From NCBI GenBank assembly GCA_021018995.1, contig CM037595.1, positions 78,059,159-78,123,158 on the forward strand: 64,000 nucleotides of DNA, given 5' to 3'. This document shows, in pieces, positions 1 through 10,170 of the stretch (within the stretch, counting starts at the first letter, position 1; each line of letters begins with the position of its first letter). The DNA is from Chloranthus sessilifolius (Eukaryota; Streptophyta; Magnoliopsida; Chloranthales; Chloranthaceae). Under the pieces are notes generated by a model. It searched no databases and was not told the origin of the DNA. It saw nothing but the letters and a program-made list of their open reading frames with translations. The translations under genes were made by a program, and so were the position numbers.

Positions 1-1575
1 ACTTATAGAGCATTCTTGAGTTTGAATATAAGTATTCTTTGCATTCTCTCTTTGAGTTATCTTCTACTCTCTCTCAGCCTCCTTGCTAGTTTTTGGGTTA
101 TAGGCTGATCTTGCGACGCTAGGGAGCAAGAGCCGCATGGATAGTCGAGACGCGACACTAAGTCCGTGATAGTAAGTCCACAAAGTCGGAGACTTCTTTT
201 AATGTTGGGGTTAACTCACCCAAATCTGGAAACCAAACATGAGGTTGTTTGTCCAACCGATTGTTTTGTGGTAGCTCGTGGGCTTCCACTCCTCCAACGG
301 CTAGATCTGAAACCCATTAAAAAAAAAAGTAGTTCGGGCATGTTTTGTGGCTGAGTCAATTTAAGATACTTTGTGACACGAGACCTCAATAGAGGGTGAC
401 CTGAAACAAATGAAGGTAACCGTAGGCCTACACCAGCAAAATGCACGCATTTCAGAACAAACCTAAATATAGAGCGCATGGAGTATCGGCCATGCTCCAC
501 GGAAGGTAATTGTTAGTTTAAGAGGACGTGAGAACAAATTTAAATATATAAGTTAATGCATGTCAAAAAGTATACACTCACCATGTAGAAAAGTATACAT
601 GTGACGTTATTAATGGCAGAGTAGGCCCATCTGGGGATGGTTTAAATTTCGCCGATACGAGACATCTCGAGCAAAACAGCTCACGTCTCAGGCACTGATG
701 GTACGAAATTTAGGTGTGTTTCAGTCATGATCTGAAATCACTCTCATTTCTCGCCGAGATATACCACATCTCACCCATCGGGGTCTCCTCGTCCGAGATG
801 GGCGAGATATGATACATCATCTCTATGAGAAATGGAGTGATCTTGAGTTTGTTTGAAAAAGAAATATATAAAAGTACCCAGAATCTCAGGTCCTCCCATG
901 AATCTCTTAAGGCTGCAAGGGCATTCTTTATATTTTTTTGTCTTCCCCTTTCTACTTTTCAGAGCATTTGAGTTGAGGCTCAATCTTTCAAATCATCATC
1001 ATATTTTTTACTCACAAAAAAATATTATGGAGCTATAGTTAGTATTTCTTTCACAGTTGTCTTTTACTTGGGTTCCTTCTCCTGAACTCCTCTTCTTTCT
1101 TGATAGGCAGCCACACCCATTGTCTCTACGAAGCCATTGTCTCCACTCTTCGTAGGTAAATAAGTTTCTAGATACTTCTTTTTTGTGTGTAACTTAATAA
1201 AATCCGTGATAGTGCTAACTGATATGAAATAAAAAGCTCTGATAGATCTCAGCTCTATGAGAGCTTTTTATAATTTTAAAATAGCTCTCAAAAGATCATT
1301 TAGCTCTATCATAAATCTGAAATTACTAAGTTAAAAATGAAACTATTCTATTATAGATATGAAAATTTTAACTTCTATGATTCCAATATTTTCCATATCA
1401 ATATATAGATTATTGTTTTTTCTTAAGTGAATAAATTTATGGGTAATGTGCTTAACTGGTTATAGAGTAATGTGCTTAGGGCAAAACTTGGTATCTGCTT
1501 AGAAATTTATTATTTAATTAAAAAGCACATCCAAAAGCTTCTATGAACACACTTTTTGACAAGTGATAATTGTTT
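1..1575. other. Left flank without a recognised gene
   Basis: AT-rich sequence with only short random-looking reading frames on both strands and no domain I recognise. It contains one imperfect fold-back (listed separately) and a loosely self-complementary AGCTCT-rich patch near 1235-1300. I see no transposon ends here. Confidence 0.5.
737..841. repeat. Imperfect fold-back (inverted repeat)
   Basis: The outer arms ATCACTCTCATTTCTC (737-752) and GAGAAATGGAGTGAT (827-841) are complementary with one or two mismatches. Inside them the segments around 767-778 (ATCTCACCCATC) and 796-810 (GAGATGGGCGAGAT) also pair imperfectly. The whole could form a ~105-bp hairpin, as in a small MITE relic. I see no clear target duplication. 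Confidence 0.5.
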
Positions 1576-1584
1576 TATTAAATA

Positions 1585-1702
1585 GGGAAATTTGCACTTT
1601 CGGCCCTATATGTTTGCGTATTTGCAGAAACGGCCCTATAGTTTCAACCGTTGCATTAATGACCAGCTCCACGCCTAGCCGCCTCCGCCTGCTCCACGTC
1701 AG
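1585..1702 (+). repeat. MULE left terminal inverted repeat
   Basis: The first 63 bp match the reverse complement of the right end at all but one position. Homology continues with scattered mismatches and one small gap to the shared CACGTCAG at 1695-1702. The 9-bp target duplication lies directly outside. Confidence 0.93.
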
Positions 1703-1927
1703 CAAGGACCTATTTTAAATAATATAAAAAAAAAAATTTCATCGCCCTTTAACAGAGAGTATAAAAGCTACTTTTACATTTCATTAGTTACTGTTACTTT
1801 TAAGTTTAACTTTTCTAAAAAAAACAAGAGAGTGGCGTCTTAGCGGCGACAAAGCGGTAAAAGGTCATAAAGGTCACATTACAATTCCAGGTAATTTATT
1901 TTTTTTACATTTCAACACATTTAGTCA

Positions 1928-2080
1928 TCCGATAATATAAGTTATCGACCGATAACTTAAGTTATCGATCGATAATCTAAGTTATCGATCGATAACTTAG
2001 ATTATCGATCGATAACTTAGATTATCGGTCGATAATTTAAGTTATCGACCGATAACTTAGATTATCGATAAGTTATCGGT
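1928..2080. repeat. MULE palindrome array 1
   Basis: About seven units with a 20-bp period, each centred on a palindrome such as GTTATCGATCGATAAC or GTTATCGACCGATAAC and separated by TTAAG/TTAGA. It ends ~85 bp upstream of the first codons of the DUF1985/Ulp1 gene, so it sits in a promoter position. Confidence 0.9.
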
Positions 2081-2165
2081 AGGTTAGGGGATTAGTAGTT
2101 TTTTCAAAATCACTTCTTTTATTTATTAATTACTTTTTATTTATATTGCAGTTCCTACTAAGTTA

Positions 2166-3530
2166 TTGAAAATGACCATGACTCTAAAGCCCATCGAAAA
2201 ATGTTCTGGAGTTGGTGTTAGGAAATTTTACATGCACTGTAACGAAGAGAGAAAGAAAATATTAGATGATTCAGTATTCGGTCATCTATTTAGGATGAAT
2301 GAGAAATTAGGTTTCGTTGGAGACTTGGTTGACGCTATTTTAAGTTTTTGGGTTGAAGAGAATATTTTCAAGGTCAAAAACACCAATGTACTCCTGCAAT
2401 AGATCGATATAGCCTTGATTTTAGGCCTCAACATCTTGTGGAACTGAGTGCGAGAAGGTTGTAAAGAGAAACAACTATTCGATACAAATTCTTTCGGGGG
2501 AAGCCGGCGAAAAGATCTCGTATTGAAGAAATTATTGACAGTGCTGATTTATCCAACGATAATTTTTTGAAACTGTCATTATTATTTTTCGTATGTTCTT
2601 TTTTACTTTCGGACACATACCAGGAAGTAGATATACGGTACTTAGAATTAGTAGATAACATTGAAGAGTTCAACAAGTTACCGTGGGGCCTGATAGTTTA
2701 CAATAATTTATTAGATAGTATATCAAAAGCAAGTGGCAGGAGGGAAATGGCGAGAAGGTCAGAAAAGGGGGAATACAATATCTATGGATGCACTATCGCC
2801 TTACAGATTTGGGCGTTTGAGCACTTTCTGATGCCACCGCTCCTATTGGGCTTAAAGAACCATTTCCAAGGCTAATGAAATGGGAAGGCCCGAAATTCAG
2901 CCGTAATCCTAATTTATATAGAGAAAAATTTCTTAAGTCTAAAGTGATTATAGAGCTTGAAGTTGAGAAGCACGAATTACAGTATAAATGGGTTCGATAC
3001 TTTTTTATTCGAAGAGAAATGGAAAATAAGAAGGAAGAGACCGAAGAAAGAGAAGAGCCTTACTCCGAAGAAAATATAGATGAATATGATGATATCCCAA
3101 GTCATCCAACACGTCCGGAAGAAAGAGCCGATTAGCCGAGATGACGACAATGAGGATGACGAAGATTATAGCGACGATAACGATGATTTTGAAGTCGTTG
3201 TACGTCAACCAAAGGGCAAACCAGAAATTAGGCTCGAGCCAACAAGAGAGCAGCCAGTTAGGCAACCGCACCTAACCAAAGAAATGTAGACTAAGAAAAG
3301 AATGCAAGGCGCTCGCATGTAAAAAAGAAATGAAAAAAGAATTCCGGCGTGCATTTACGCTGCTTAAAGGGCAAGCACTCACCATTGAACAACTAGGCAG
3401 AGATAAGAAGGCCTTACAAGAAGAAAATAAAGCAATACGGAAGGATCTTGATGCGGTCATCTCTCATTTAAGAAAGGTATCAAACCAAGACTTTTCAAAT
3501 TTAGAACAAAATCATTTCTTTACAACTTAA
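2166..3530 (+). pseudogene. DUF1985-like N-terminal part of the Ulp1-type MULE gene (broken)
   Basis: Pieces of one protein appear in successive frames. At 2166-2402 there is a DUF1985-like start (motif FGHLFRMNEKLGF). At 2567-2875 the typical DUF1985 core follows (NKLPWGLIVYNNLL, then YNIYGCTIALQIWAFEH). At 2875-3289 there is a charged, very acidic stretch (DDDNEDDEDYSDDNDD). At 3330-3530 there is a short predicted coiled coil (KKALQEENKAIRKDLDAV). Frames change near 2440, 2520, 2875 and 3130, with stops between, so I read it as degraded rather than multi-exon, although some breaks could be introns. In plants DUF1985 is typically found N-terminal to the Ulp1 (C48) peptidase in MULE-borne genes, which fits the catalytic part downstream. 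Its biochemical role is not known to me. Confidence 0.65.
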
Positions 3531-3544
3531 TGCAAAATTAGCTT

Positions 3545-3818
3545 GTCGTCCGAAGATGGAACTTATCGTCCGACGATGTACATTATCGACCGATAATTTA
3601 AATAGTCGATCGATAATGTACATTACCGGACGATAAGTTACATTATCGGTCGATAATTTAAATTATCGATCGATAATTTACATTATCGACCGACTATTTA
3701 AATTATCGGTCGATAATGTAAATTATCGATCGATAACTTAAATTATCGACCGATAATGTACATTATCGATCGACTATTTAAATTATCGACCGATTAGTTA
3801 AATTATCGGTCAATAATG
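3545..3818. repeat. MULE palindrome array 2
   Basis: About thirteen units of the 20-bp repeat family (for example CATTATCGACCGATAATTTAA), alternating GACCG, GATCG and GGTCG centres. It separates the DUF1985 part from the Pro/Gln-rich and Ulp1 parts, so it is either an intron or an intergenic spacer. Confidence 0.9.
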
Positions 3819-3867
3819 CAATTTTTTTTTATTTTTTATTTTTTGTAATGTATATTTTTTTACAATT

Positions 3868-4155
3868 ATGCAGGATAATATTTTAACCTCTGTGCTCTTT
3901 GACACCTTCGTTCCTTCACCCACTTACCCTCAATCAACTGTCCCTCAACCCACCACTCATCAACAAAGCCATCAGTCTACTGCCCCAAAACCCACTGCTC
4001 CTCAACAAAGCCATCAGTCCAGTGCCCCAAAACCAACTGCTCCTCAACCAAGCCATCAGTCAAGTGCCCCAAAACCCTCTGCTCATCCACCTAGACAACA
4101 ATCAACTGCCCCAAAACCCGCCGCTCCTCAACTTACAAATAAATCTCGCCATTAA
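3868..4155 (+). CDS. Pro/Gln-rich linker with four 42-bp repeats
   Basis: An open frame rich in P, Q, S, A and K. From 3961 to 4128 it consists of four consecutive 42-bp units that encode a 14-residue repeat of the type QQSHQSTAPKPTAP. The fourth unit is diverged. It lies between array 2 and the Ulp1 region and is probably a disordered linker exon of the same gene. A second frame (3899-4189) is also open across the repeat, which is a side effect of the composition. No catalytic or structural domain is visible, and whether it is translated is uncertain. Confidence 0.4.
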   Translation: MQDNILTSVLFDTFVPSPTYPQSTVPQPTTHQQSHQSTAPKPTAPQQSHQSSAPKPTAPQPSHQSSAPKPSAHPPRQQSTAPKPAAPQLTNKSRH

Positions 4156-4196
4156 ACCCGCCCCAAAACCCACGCTCCTCACCTACTAAACAACCC

Positions 4197-5411
4197 TTGG
4201 TTGATGTGGGTGATGATGGTGCTCCTCTTCATGACCTTCTCGTGAGTCACGCAGCATCACTAAAAACAATTATAGTGAAACTATCATCTACAAAAAATGA
4301 AGCCAAAGGTTATGACTTGCGTGTTCGTAAGAAGAGAAAGTCTCCGACCACTAAAGCATTAATAAAAAAACCAAGATTGGTTGTAGAGGAGGAGGAGGAT
4401 GGGGCAATATCAATGGAGCAAAAGTATATGCTTAGTTTTGGAATCGTGGGAGAATGAGGACAATGTGATCGTCAATACTATCAGGGGTGTTGAGATCACA
4501 GTTGCTCTTTTGAAGGTTCTCAAAGGACGCTCGTGGCTCGACAATGAAGTCATCGACGCATACTCGAGAGTCCTTGAAGTTATAAACGATTCAATGTTTA
4601 CGGCCAATGCCGAAAAAGTGGTTAACCTTCTTCCAGTAAGGTTTCAAATATTTATTGGAAGATCGTTTGTTTCTTTTATTTGTCTTTTCAATCACGACTC
4701 TTGATTAACTTCTTCTAATTTATTTACTTACTACATTATCCTGTTTCAGACCTTGTTTATGGCAGACGAGAAAAAATTTGAAAAATATATCGATAATGAA
4801 GGTATAGCTGCGCTCAGCGACCTCGATAGGTGGCAGGCCTATTGTGACGAATGGAATGTTCGTAACAATTCAAAGCCGATGGAACCACTATTGACAAATA
4901 ATATCCGCGGAATTCACGCGATCGACTGTGGAACGATACGTTTTTGAATACTAAACTTCGCTTTATTTAACGTTAACGGCTTTTAAATAAAATTTATTAT
5001 TTAAAATTTCGTTTAAATTTATGTGTAGATTTATCTTCGATGCATAGCCAAAAACATAGCCATTGGATGGCTATAATTTCATTAGTTGATCGAGAAATTA
5101 AGTTAATTGATCCAGCAGACCGAGAGTGCTCAAAAAGGTTTGAAGCGCATAAAGAATGTCTATTGAATCACCTTCCGCGCCTTCTTTACACTATCGGTTT
5201 GAAGTCAGCTTTCGATCAACAGTGGAAGGTATCGGCGTTCAACAGTGTCGTTCTCCCGATCCAACAAAACGGTTGGGATTGCGGTATATATGTTTTGAAG
5301 TATATAGAATACTTCTCCCAACAGCGGCCTATTGATTTCGACGATAAACATATGCAACAATTTAGAGCCGAAATCGGACATCGAATGTGCACGTTTGGGA
5401 AGAAGAGTTAA
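4197..5411 (+). CDS. Ulp1-like cysteine protease (C48 peptidase) region of the MULE gene
   Basis: C-terminal catalytic part of a SUMO-protease-like (Ulp1, C48) protein. A basic nuclear-localisation-like stretch comes first (VRKKRKSPTTKALIKKPR, near 4318-4375), followed by an acidic run. Next is the Ulp1 entry motif (WLDNEVIDAYSRVL, near 4533-4575) that usually follows a predicted short helix. The catalytic residues are visible in the last exon: His in HSHWMAI, Asp in KLIDPAD, and Gln/Cys in QQNGWDCGIYVLKY. Likely introns are 4636-4749 (GTAAGG...TTTCAG) and 4940-5028 (GT...GTGTAG), which join in frame. A one-base frame change near 4440 lies between the basic stretch and the WLDNE motif, so the full gene may be broken even though the triad is present. 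MULE-borne Ulp1 proteins are a known plant family, and their role in transposition is unproven. Confidence 0.75.
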
Positions 5412-5590
5412 TATCTGTAAAAATTTTTAGTGTTTTGTAAAGATATTTTTTGATGAAATTGTAAATTATTTAATTTTATTAATTTTTATTAACTTGTATA
5501 ATTTTCATTTTCGTTGTTATCAATTTATCTTATTTGTATCACCTTGCCTGATTTATCAATTGAGCCTTCCTCTCTTGAAGCAATTCCAAT

Positions 5591-5950
5591 AGGCCGATGA
5601 CTTATATCATCGGCCGATATCTTAAATCATCGTCCGATATCTTAAATCATCAGCCGATAATTTAAGTCATTGGCCGATATCTTAAGTAATCGAGCGATAT
5701 TTTAAGTAATCGGACGATAGCTTAAATCATCGGCCGATGATTTAAATTATCGGCCGATATCTTAAATCATCGTCCGATATTTTAAGTTATCGGACGATAT
5801 CTTAAATCATCGGCCGGTATTTTAAATCATCGGCCGATATTTTAAATCATCGGCCGATATTTTAAAACATCGGCCGATAATTTAAATCATCGGCCGATGA
5901 TTTAAGATATCGGCCGATGATTTAAAATATCGGCCGATGATTTAAAATAT
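5591..5950. repeat. MULE palindrome array 3
   Basis: About eighteen 20-bp units, mostly of the form AAATCATCGGCCGATATTTT. The palindromic centre is ATCGGCCGAT rather than the GACCG/GATCG centres of arrays 1 and 2. It lies between the 3' ends of the two convergent genes. The rest of 5412-6296 is AT-rich, with nothing else recognised. Confidence 0.9.
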
Positions 5951-6296
5951 ACCTTTCTGAATTGTGAAGCCTGATATCTTTGGTTTGGCTTTATGCCAAT
6001 CACTAGTAGATTAGGGGCGAATTTGGCAACTTTAAATCATGTTTGAATGAATGAATGATTTATTAAAAAGCACAACAATATATTTTAATCACAATTCCAA
6101 AAAAATATATTAATTAATTGGTAGATGTTGATCGCTCTTTTATTGAAGTTTAATCTGTTTATATTGAAGGAAAGAAAAAGAGAAAAAAAAAAAATACTCT
6201 TCTATAATGAGATCATTTGGAAGCTCGATTGCCACTAGGTCTAATCTAATCTAAATCTGTTTTCAATCTCAACCTTTGATGTAATATAAGTTAATT

Positions 6297-8975
6297 TCAA
6301 ATATTAACAAATTTACACGAGCGACGATTATGACCGTACTTGTTACAATTTTTACATTGTAGTGGTCGAACTTCCCCTTTAGATCTTGTTCTCCTTTTCT
6401 TCGGACGGCCGGCTTGACGTATTTTGTGGGGAGGCAAAACTTGAATGTCTTTTATTTGCGAAGTCCATTGGCGCTTGTCAACGGTCGGGACAAAGTGTTC
6501 TTTATAAGTTTCCCTAAATAAGTCACTGGTAAACCAGTGTTCACAAAATTGGGGGATCTCTCTTTCTCTGTTTCGGCGCGATAATGCGGCAATCGCATGT
6601 GAACATGGTAATCCAAGAATAGCCCAACGTCTACATGTACATGTTCGCGATTCTAGATCGACACTGTGAGTGTAATCACCACGTTTAACTTGAAATATAT
6701 CACGACCATATGGTATGACGTTTTTTCGACGGGCCCATCCTGAATTTCTTTTTATGTGTTTTTCTGCTATCGGTGTTAACACATGTGCCATTTTATTTCC
6801 TTCCTCCTGACGACGAAGATAAAATTCGGCTACTTTTGTGCGAATAGTTTCTAATATGCTCACAATCGGTTCCTCCCTGGCTATTTTCAACACACTATTT
6901 ATGCTTTCAGCTATATTAGTTGTCAACATATCATAACGCCTCCCTTGGAAATAAACGCGTGCCCAGAAATGATCACCAATTTCTTTAATCCATTTTGTAC
7001 ATTCCGGCGGGGCGTCGTCTTCTATTTTTCGCATAATTATTTTAAATTTTGCTTTTGAAAATGCACGGGCAGCAACCCAGAAAAGCGGTCTAGAGATTGT
7101 ATCCTTATATTTATCAAACAGATTTAGAGCGAATTATGCATCGATGGTATGAAAGGCATTAGGAAAAACTTTTTCCATCGCTTCCATCAAACCTTCATCG
7201 TCATCGATATCAAAACAAATGTTCTTCAAATTCACCGATTACACGTCTCCCTAATAGATCAAGAAACCATGTCCAATGGTCTTATTTTCTTTCGGTACAA
7301 CGCCGAACGCTATAGGAAATAAATGTCTATTCCCGTCTATCCCCGTAGCTATTAACAACACTCCCTTATATCGTCCACGCAAATGCGTTCCATCTACCGC
7401 AATTATTCTTCGTAAAGTATTACGAAAGCTTCGAATGCAAGGTCCGAATGCCACGAAGAATCTCTGAAATGCATTATCAGGCTCGAGACACAATTCGGTC
7501 TGTATGTCTGGATCGACCCGCTGTAATTCGGCAACATATGACGGTAACATCTTAAATTGCTCCTTCCAGCTACCTCGGATGTCATTCAACGCCATTTCTT
7601 TTCCTCTCCATGCTTTCCAGTAACCTACTGTTATACCGTATTTTTTTCAATATAAAAAATTATTGAAGCAGGAGTCTCGTCAAAACCCTTTAATAGTTTA
7701 TCTCTAACGAATGAAGCTATCCACGATGTCGTACATTGGCGATGTCCGCTTCCAAAAGCTGGCATTCCGCACGTGTGTTCCGGGTGGAAAGTTTTCACAG
7801 CAAACGTGTCTACGCCTACTAATTTCGATGCATGTATTCGCCAAGCACATCCTACTTCAACACACCTCGCAGTTACTCGAAGAGGACTGGTTTTTATTGG
7901 TTTAATCTGAAAATTATTTGTCATCGCAAATTCTTTAAGAACTTTTTGAAATGATTTCTTATTTCTAAACGCCTGACCAATGGTAATCGTTCCCCCTTCA
8001 TACAGTTCCTCATCGTCTGAATCCATATACTCTCCTTCCGAGTCATTAAGCTGATAGTCTTCGTCCACCAGAGGTTGATCAATTCCCCTATTAGTATAAA
8101 CACGCGAAGTGGGAGACGGCGGGGCTTCATTATTTTCAGGATCACTATCACCGTCATCGACTGGATGGTTATTACGTGATTGGGATTGAGCCCGTCGATG
8201 TACGCTTGGTTGATGTGCAGTTGTTTGGATTGATGTTAGCCGATGCGGGAATGTTTGATGTATGAGAGGCTGTTCTGTTGAAGGCTCGATTATCGTTGGC
8301 TCCGAAGCTATTTGTTCGGAAGGCCATTGATATGGACTAAGGCCGACTAAAAACGTTTCCCACTGATTTACCGAATCGAAGTTGAACTGAGATGTATCAT
8401 GCATCGGATTCATTTGATGAGAATATCCTTGATCTTCATCGCCTTCACTCATCGGAATGTCTGAATAGGGTTGCTCTGGAAGTTTCTTGAGGGCGTAAAT
8501 CCTATATTTATATTTCTATCATCGTCGGCTATTATCGGTGAAACAATATTCTCCTCTTCATACCGTATTCCTTGATTTTCAATCAAATGTTCTGTTCCCA
8601 CACCATGATCATCTTCGTTTGTTTCCTTAGCCGGTTGAAATGTTTCTAAAGATGGCAAAATTTCTGCTACAGTAGTGACTAATGATTTTTCGATATAAAT
8701 ATTTATAACACCATCACCGATACGATATGCTCTAAATAAGTTCGTAAGATCATCAGAGTCAGACAATTCGGCAAATACAAGCTCATTCCCTATGCGTAAT
8801 GAAACAGTAAGTGTAATAGAATGTTCTTCGCGTGTCCATCGACTTTGTACATTTTCTCTATAAACTCATCAAATGATATATTCTCCGTGACAGTGACAAT
8901 CCTCCGATGTCCTCCGTTGTAAGTATTATCTCTCACGCGTACGAAATCAAAATGGCAAAGAAGGGGAACATCCAT
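6297..8975 (-). pseudogene. MuDR/MULE-type transposase (frameshifted)
   Basis: Read on - from 8975. A PB1-like N-terminal segment comes first, then an acidic linker. The FAR1/MuDR-type DNA-binding region follows (RCVEVGCAWRIHAS, then FHPEHTCG, near 7720-7840). The MULE transposase core has the first acidic residue in RIIAVDGTHLRGRYKG (near 7385) and a probable second in a DIDDDEGLMEA segment (near 7200). The glutamate is in NIAESINSVL (near 6900). A SWIM zinc finger (CTCRRWAILGLPCSHAI, near 6600) and a C-terminal zinc knuckle (CKNCNKYGHNRRSC, near 6330) complete the family architecture. The gene is broken by one-base shifts near 8820, 8460, 7635 (in a run of A) and 7275, plus disruption between 7220 and 7080 where the conserved C-x-H region should be. 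Some homopolymer shifts could be sequencing errors, but several breaks suggest a dead gene. Confidence 0.88.
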
Positions 8976-9114
8976 TTCAACCTACAATATTTACAAAATT
9001 AAAATTAAAATTAGTTGTTTATAAAGAGTTATACTTGACTTAGCGCTACAATTGTTTAAAAATATTATTAAAAAATTAAAGGAATGAAAACTTTAGAGTT
9101 TTTATCAATCATAG

Positions 9115-9405
9115 GTTATCGCTCGATATCCTAAGATATCGGGCCAATATCCTAAGATATATAGCCGATGGATGGACTTTTAACGTAAACCATAATCCAA
9201 AAACTAAAAAAAAAAACCTCTTTTAAGTTATCGACCGATAACTTAAGATATCGGTCGATATCTTAAGATATCGTCCGATATCTTAAGTTATCGGTCGATA
9301 TCTTAAGTTATCGGTCGATAACTTAAGATATCGACCGATATCTTAAGTTATCGACCGATATCTTAAGTTATTGACCGATATCTTAAGTTATCGACCGATA
9401 ACTTA
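9115..9405. repeat. MULE palindrome array 4
   Basis: Two degenerate units (9115-9170) and then about nine clean 20-bp units (9223-9405) of the form AAGTTATCGACCGATATCTT. It lies just upstream of the transposase start on - (8975) and so in a promoter position, mirroring array 1 for the + gene. Confidence 0.9.
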
Positions 9406-9620
9406 TATATCTTGGACTACCTACAATGTTTTGAGAAATTGGGAAAACAATAACTTAAAAGATATTGTACTCGATATCTTACCTAGCCTGTTGTATTCTC
9501 TATGTTATACGACCTTTAGTGGAATCTCGAAATCGCTTTCAAAGAGAGATAAAAATTGTTAAAAAATGATACAAAAATTCTAGATTCAATGCTTGCATAG
9601 AGAAGCATATATATAGATAT

Positions 9621-9729
9621 CTGACGTGCACGCGGCTAGGCTTGGAGCTAGCCATTTATGCAAGGATTGAAACTATAGGGCCGTTTCTGTAAATACGCAA
9701 ACATATAGGGCCGAAAGTGCAAATTTCCC
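9621..9729 (-). repeat. MULE right terminal inverted repeat
   Basis: Reverse complement of the left terminus, followed directly by the target duplication TATTAAATA (9730-9738). It is about 8 bp shorter than the left repeat because of a gap near its inner end. Confidence 0.93.
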
Positions 9730-9738
9730 TATTAAATA

Positions 9739-10165
9739 TGTATCCAATTTTTTGTTAATTAGTGTACGGATAGTAAAATTTTTGTCTAACTAGAGATAGT
9801 GTGCTGGAAGAACAAAATAGTGATGCGTGTGCAGTAGCCCTCTACCTCTTTTATTAATACATTCTATCAAAAAAAAAAATCGGTAATTACACTTCAGAAA
9901 TATATTTTTTTTAGTACACTTCATAATTTTTTATTATAAATGCACTCTAGAGAGTACTCTTTTTGAAAATTATATCATCTTGTTAGAATTTTGGAATAGT
10001 AATCTTATGGCTAAATTCTTAATTTATGTTAACAATCTTTTTTTTTTAATGATAATTTATGTTAACATTCTTTTTTTTTTTAATGATAATTTTTGTTAAC
10101 AATCGTTTTAATATAAATGAATCATATCATCATTAATAATATCTTAATAGAGCATATTTCCTTTT
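9739..10165. other. Flank between the MULE and retrotransposon A
   Basis: AT-rich host or older repeat sequence with T-runs and TTAACAAT-type short repeats near 10020-10110. I see nothing coding. It resumes at 58438 on the far side of element A. Confidence 0.5.
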
Positions 10166-10170
10166 ATATT

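Larger units (their letters stand above)
1585..9729. mobile_element. Mutator-like element (MULE) with Ulp1 protease and transposase
   Basis: The 8,145-bp element begins GGGAAATTTGCACTTTCGG and ends with its reverse complement. The terminal inverted repeats run about 110 bp (1585-1702 and 9621-9729). It is bounded by a perfect 9-bp direct repeat TATTAAATA at 1576-1584 and 9730-9738, the target-site size typical of Mutator. Inside are a DUF1985/Ulp1-type gene on + (2166-5411), a MuDR-type transposase on - (6297-8975) and four arrays of ~20-bp palindromic repeats at the gene boundaries. Ulp1-bearing MULEs (Kaonashi-type) are an established plant group. The intact target duplication argues for a reasonably recent insertion. 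However, the transposase carries several frameshifts, so this copy is probably non-autonomous now. Confidence 0.93.
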
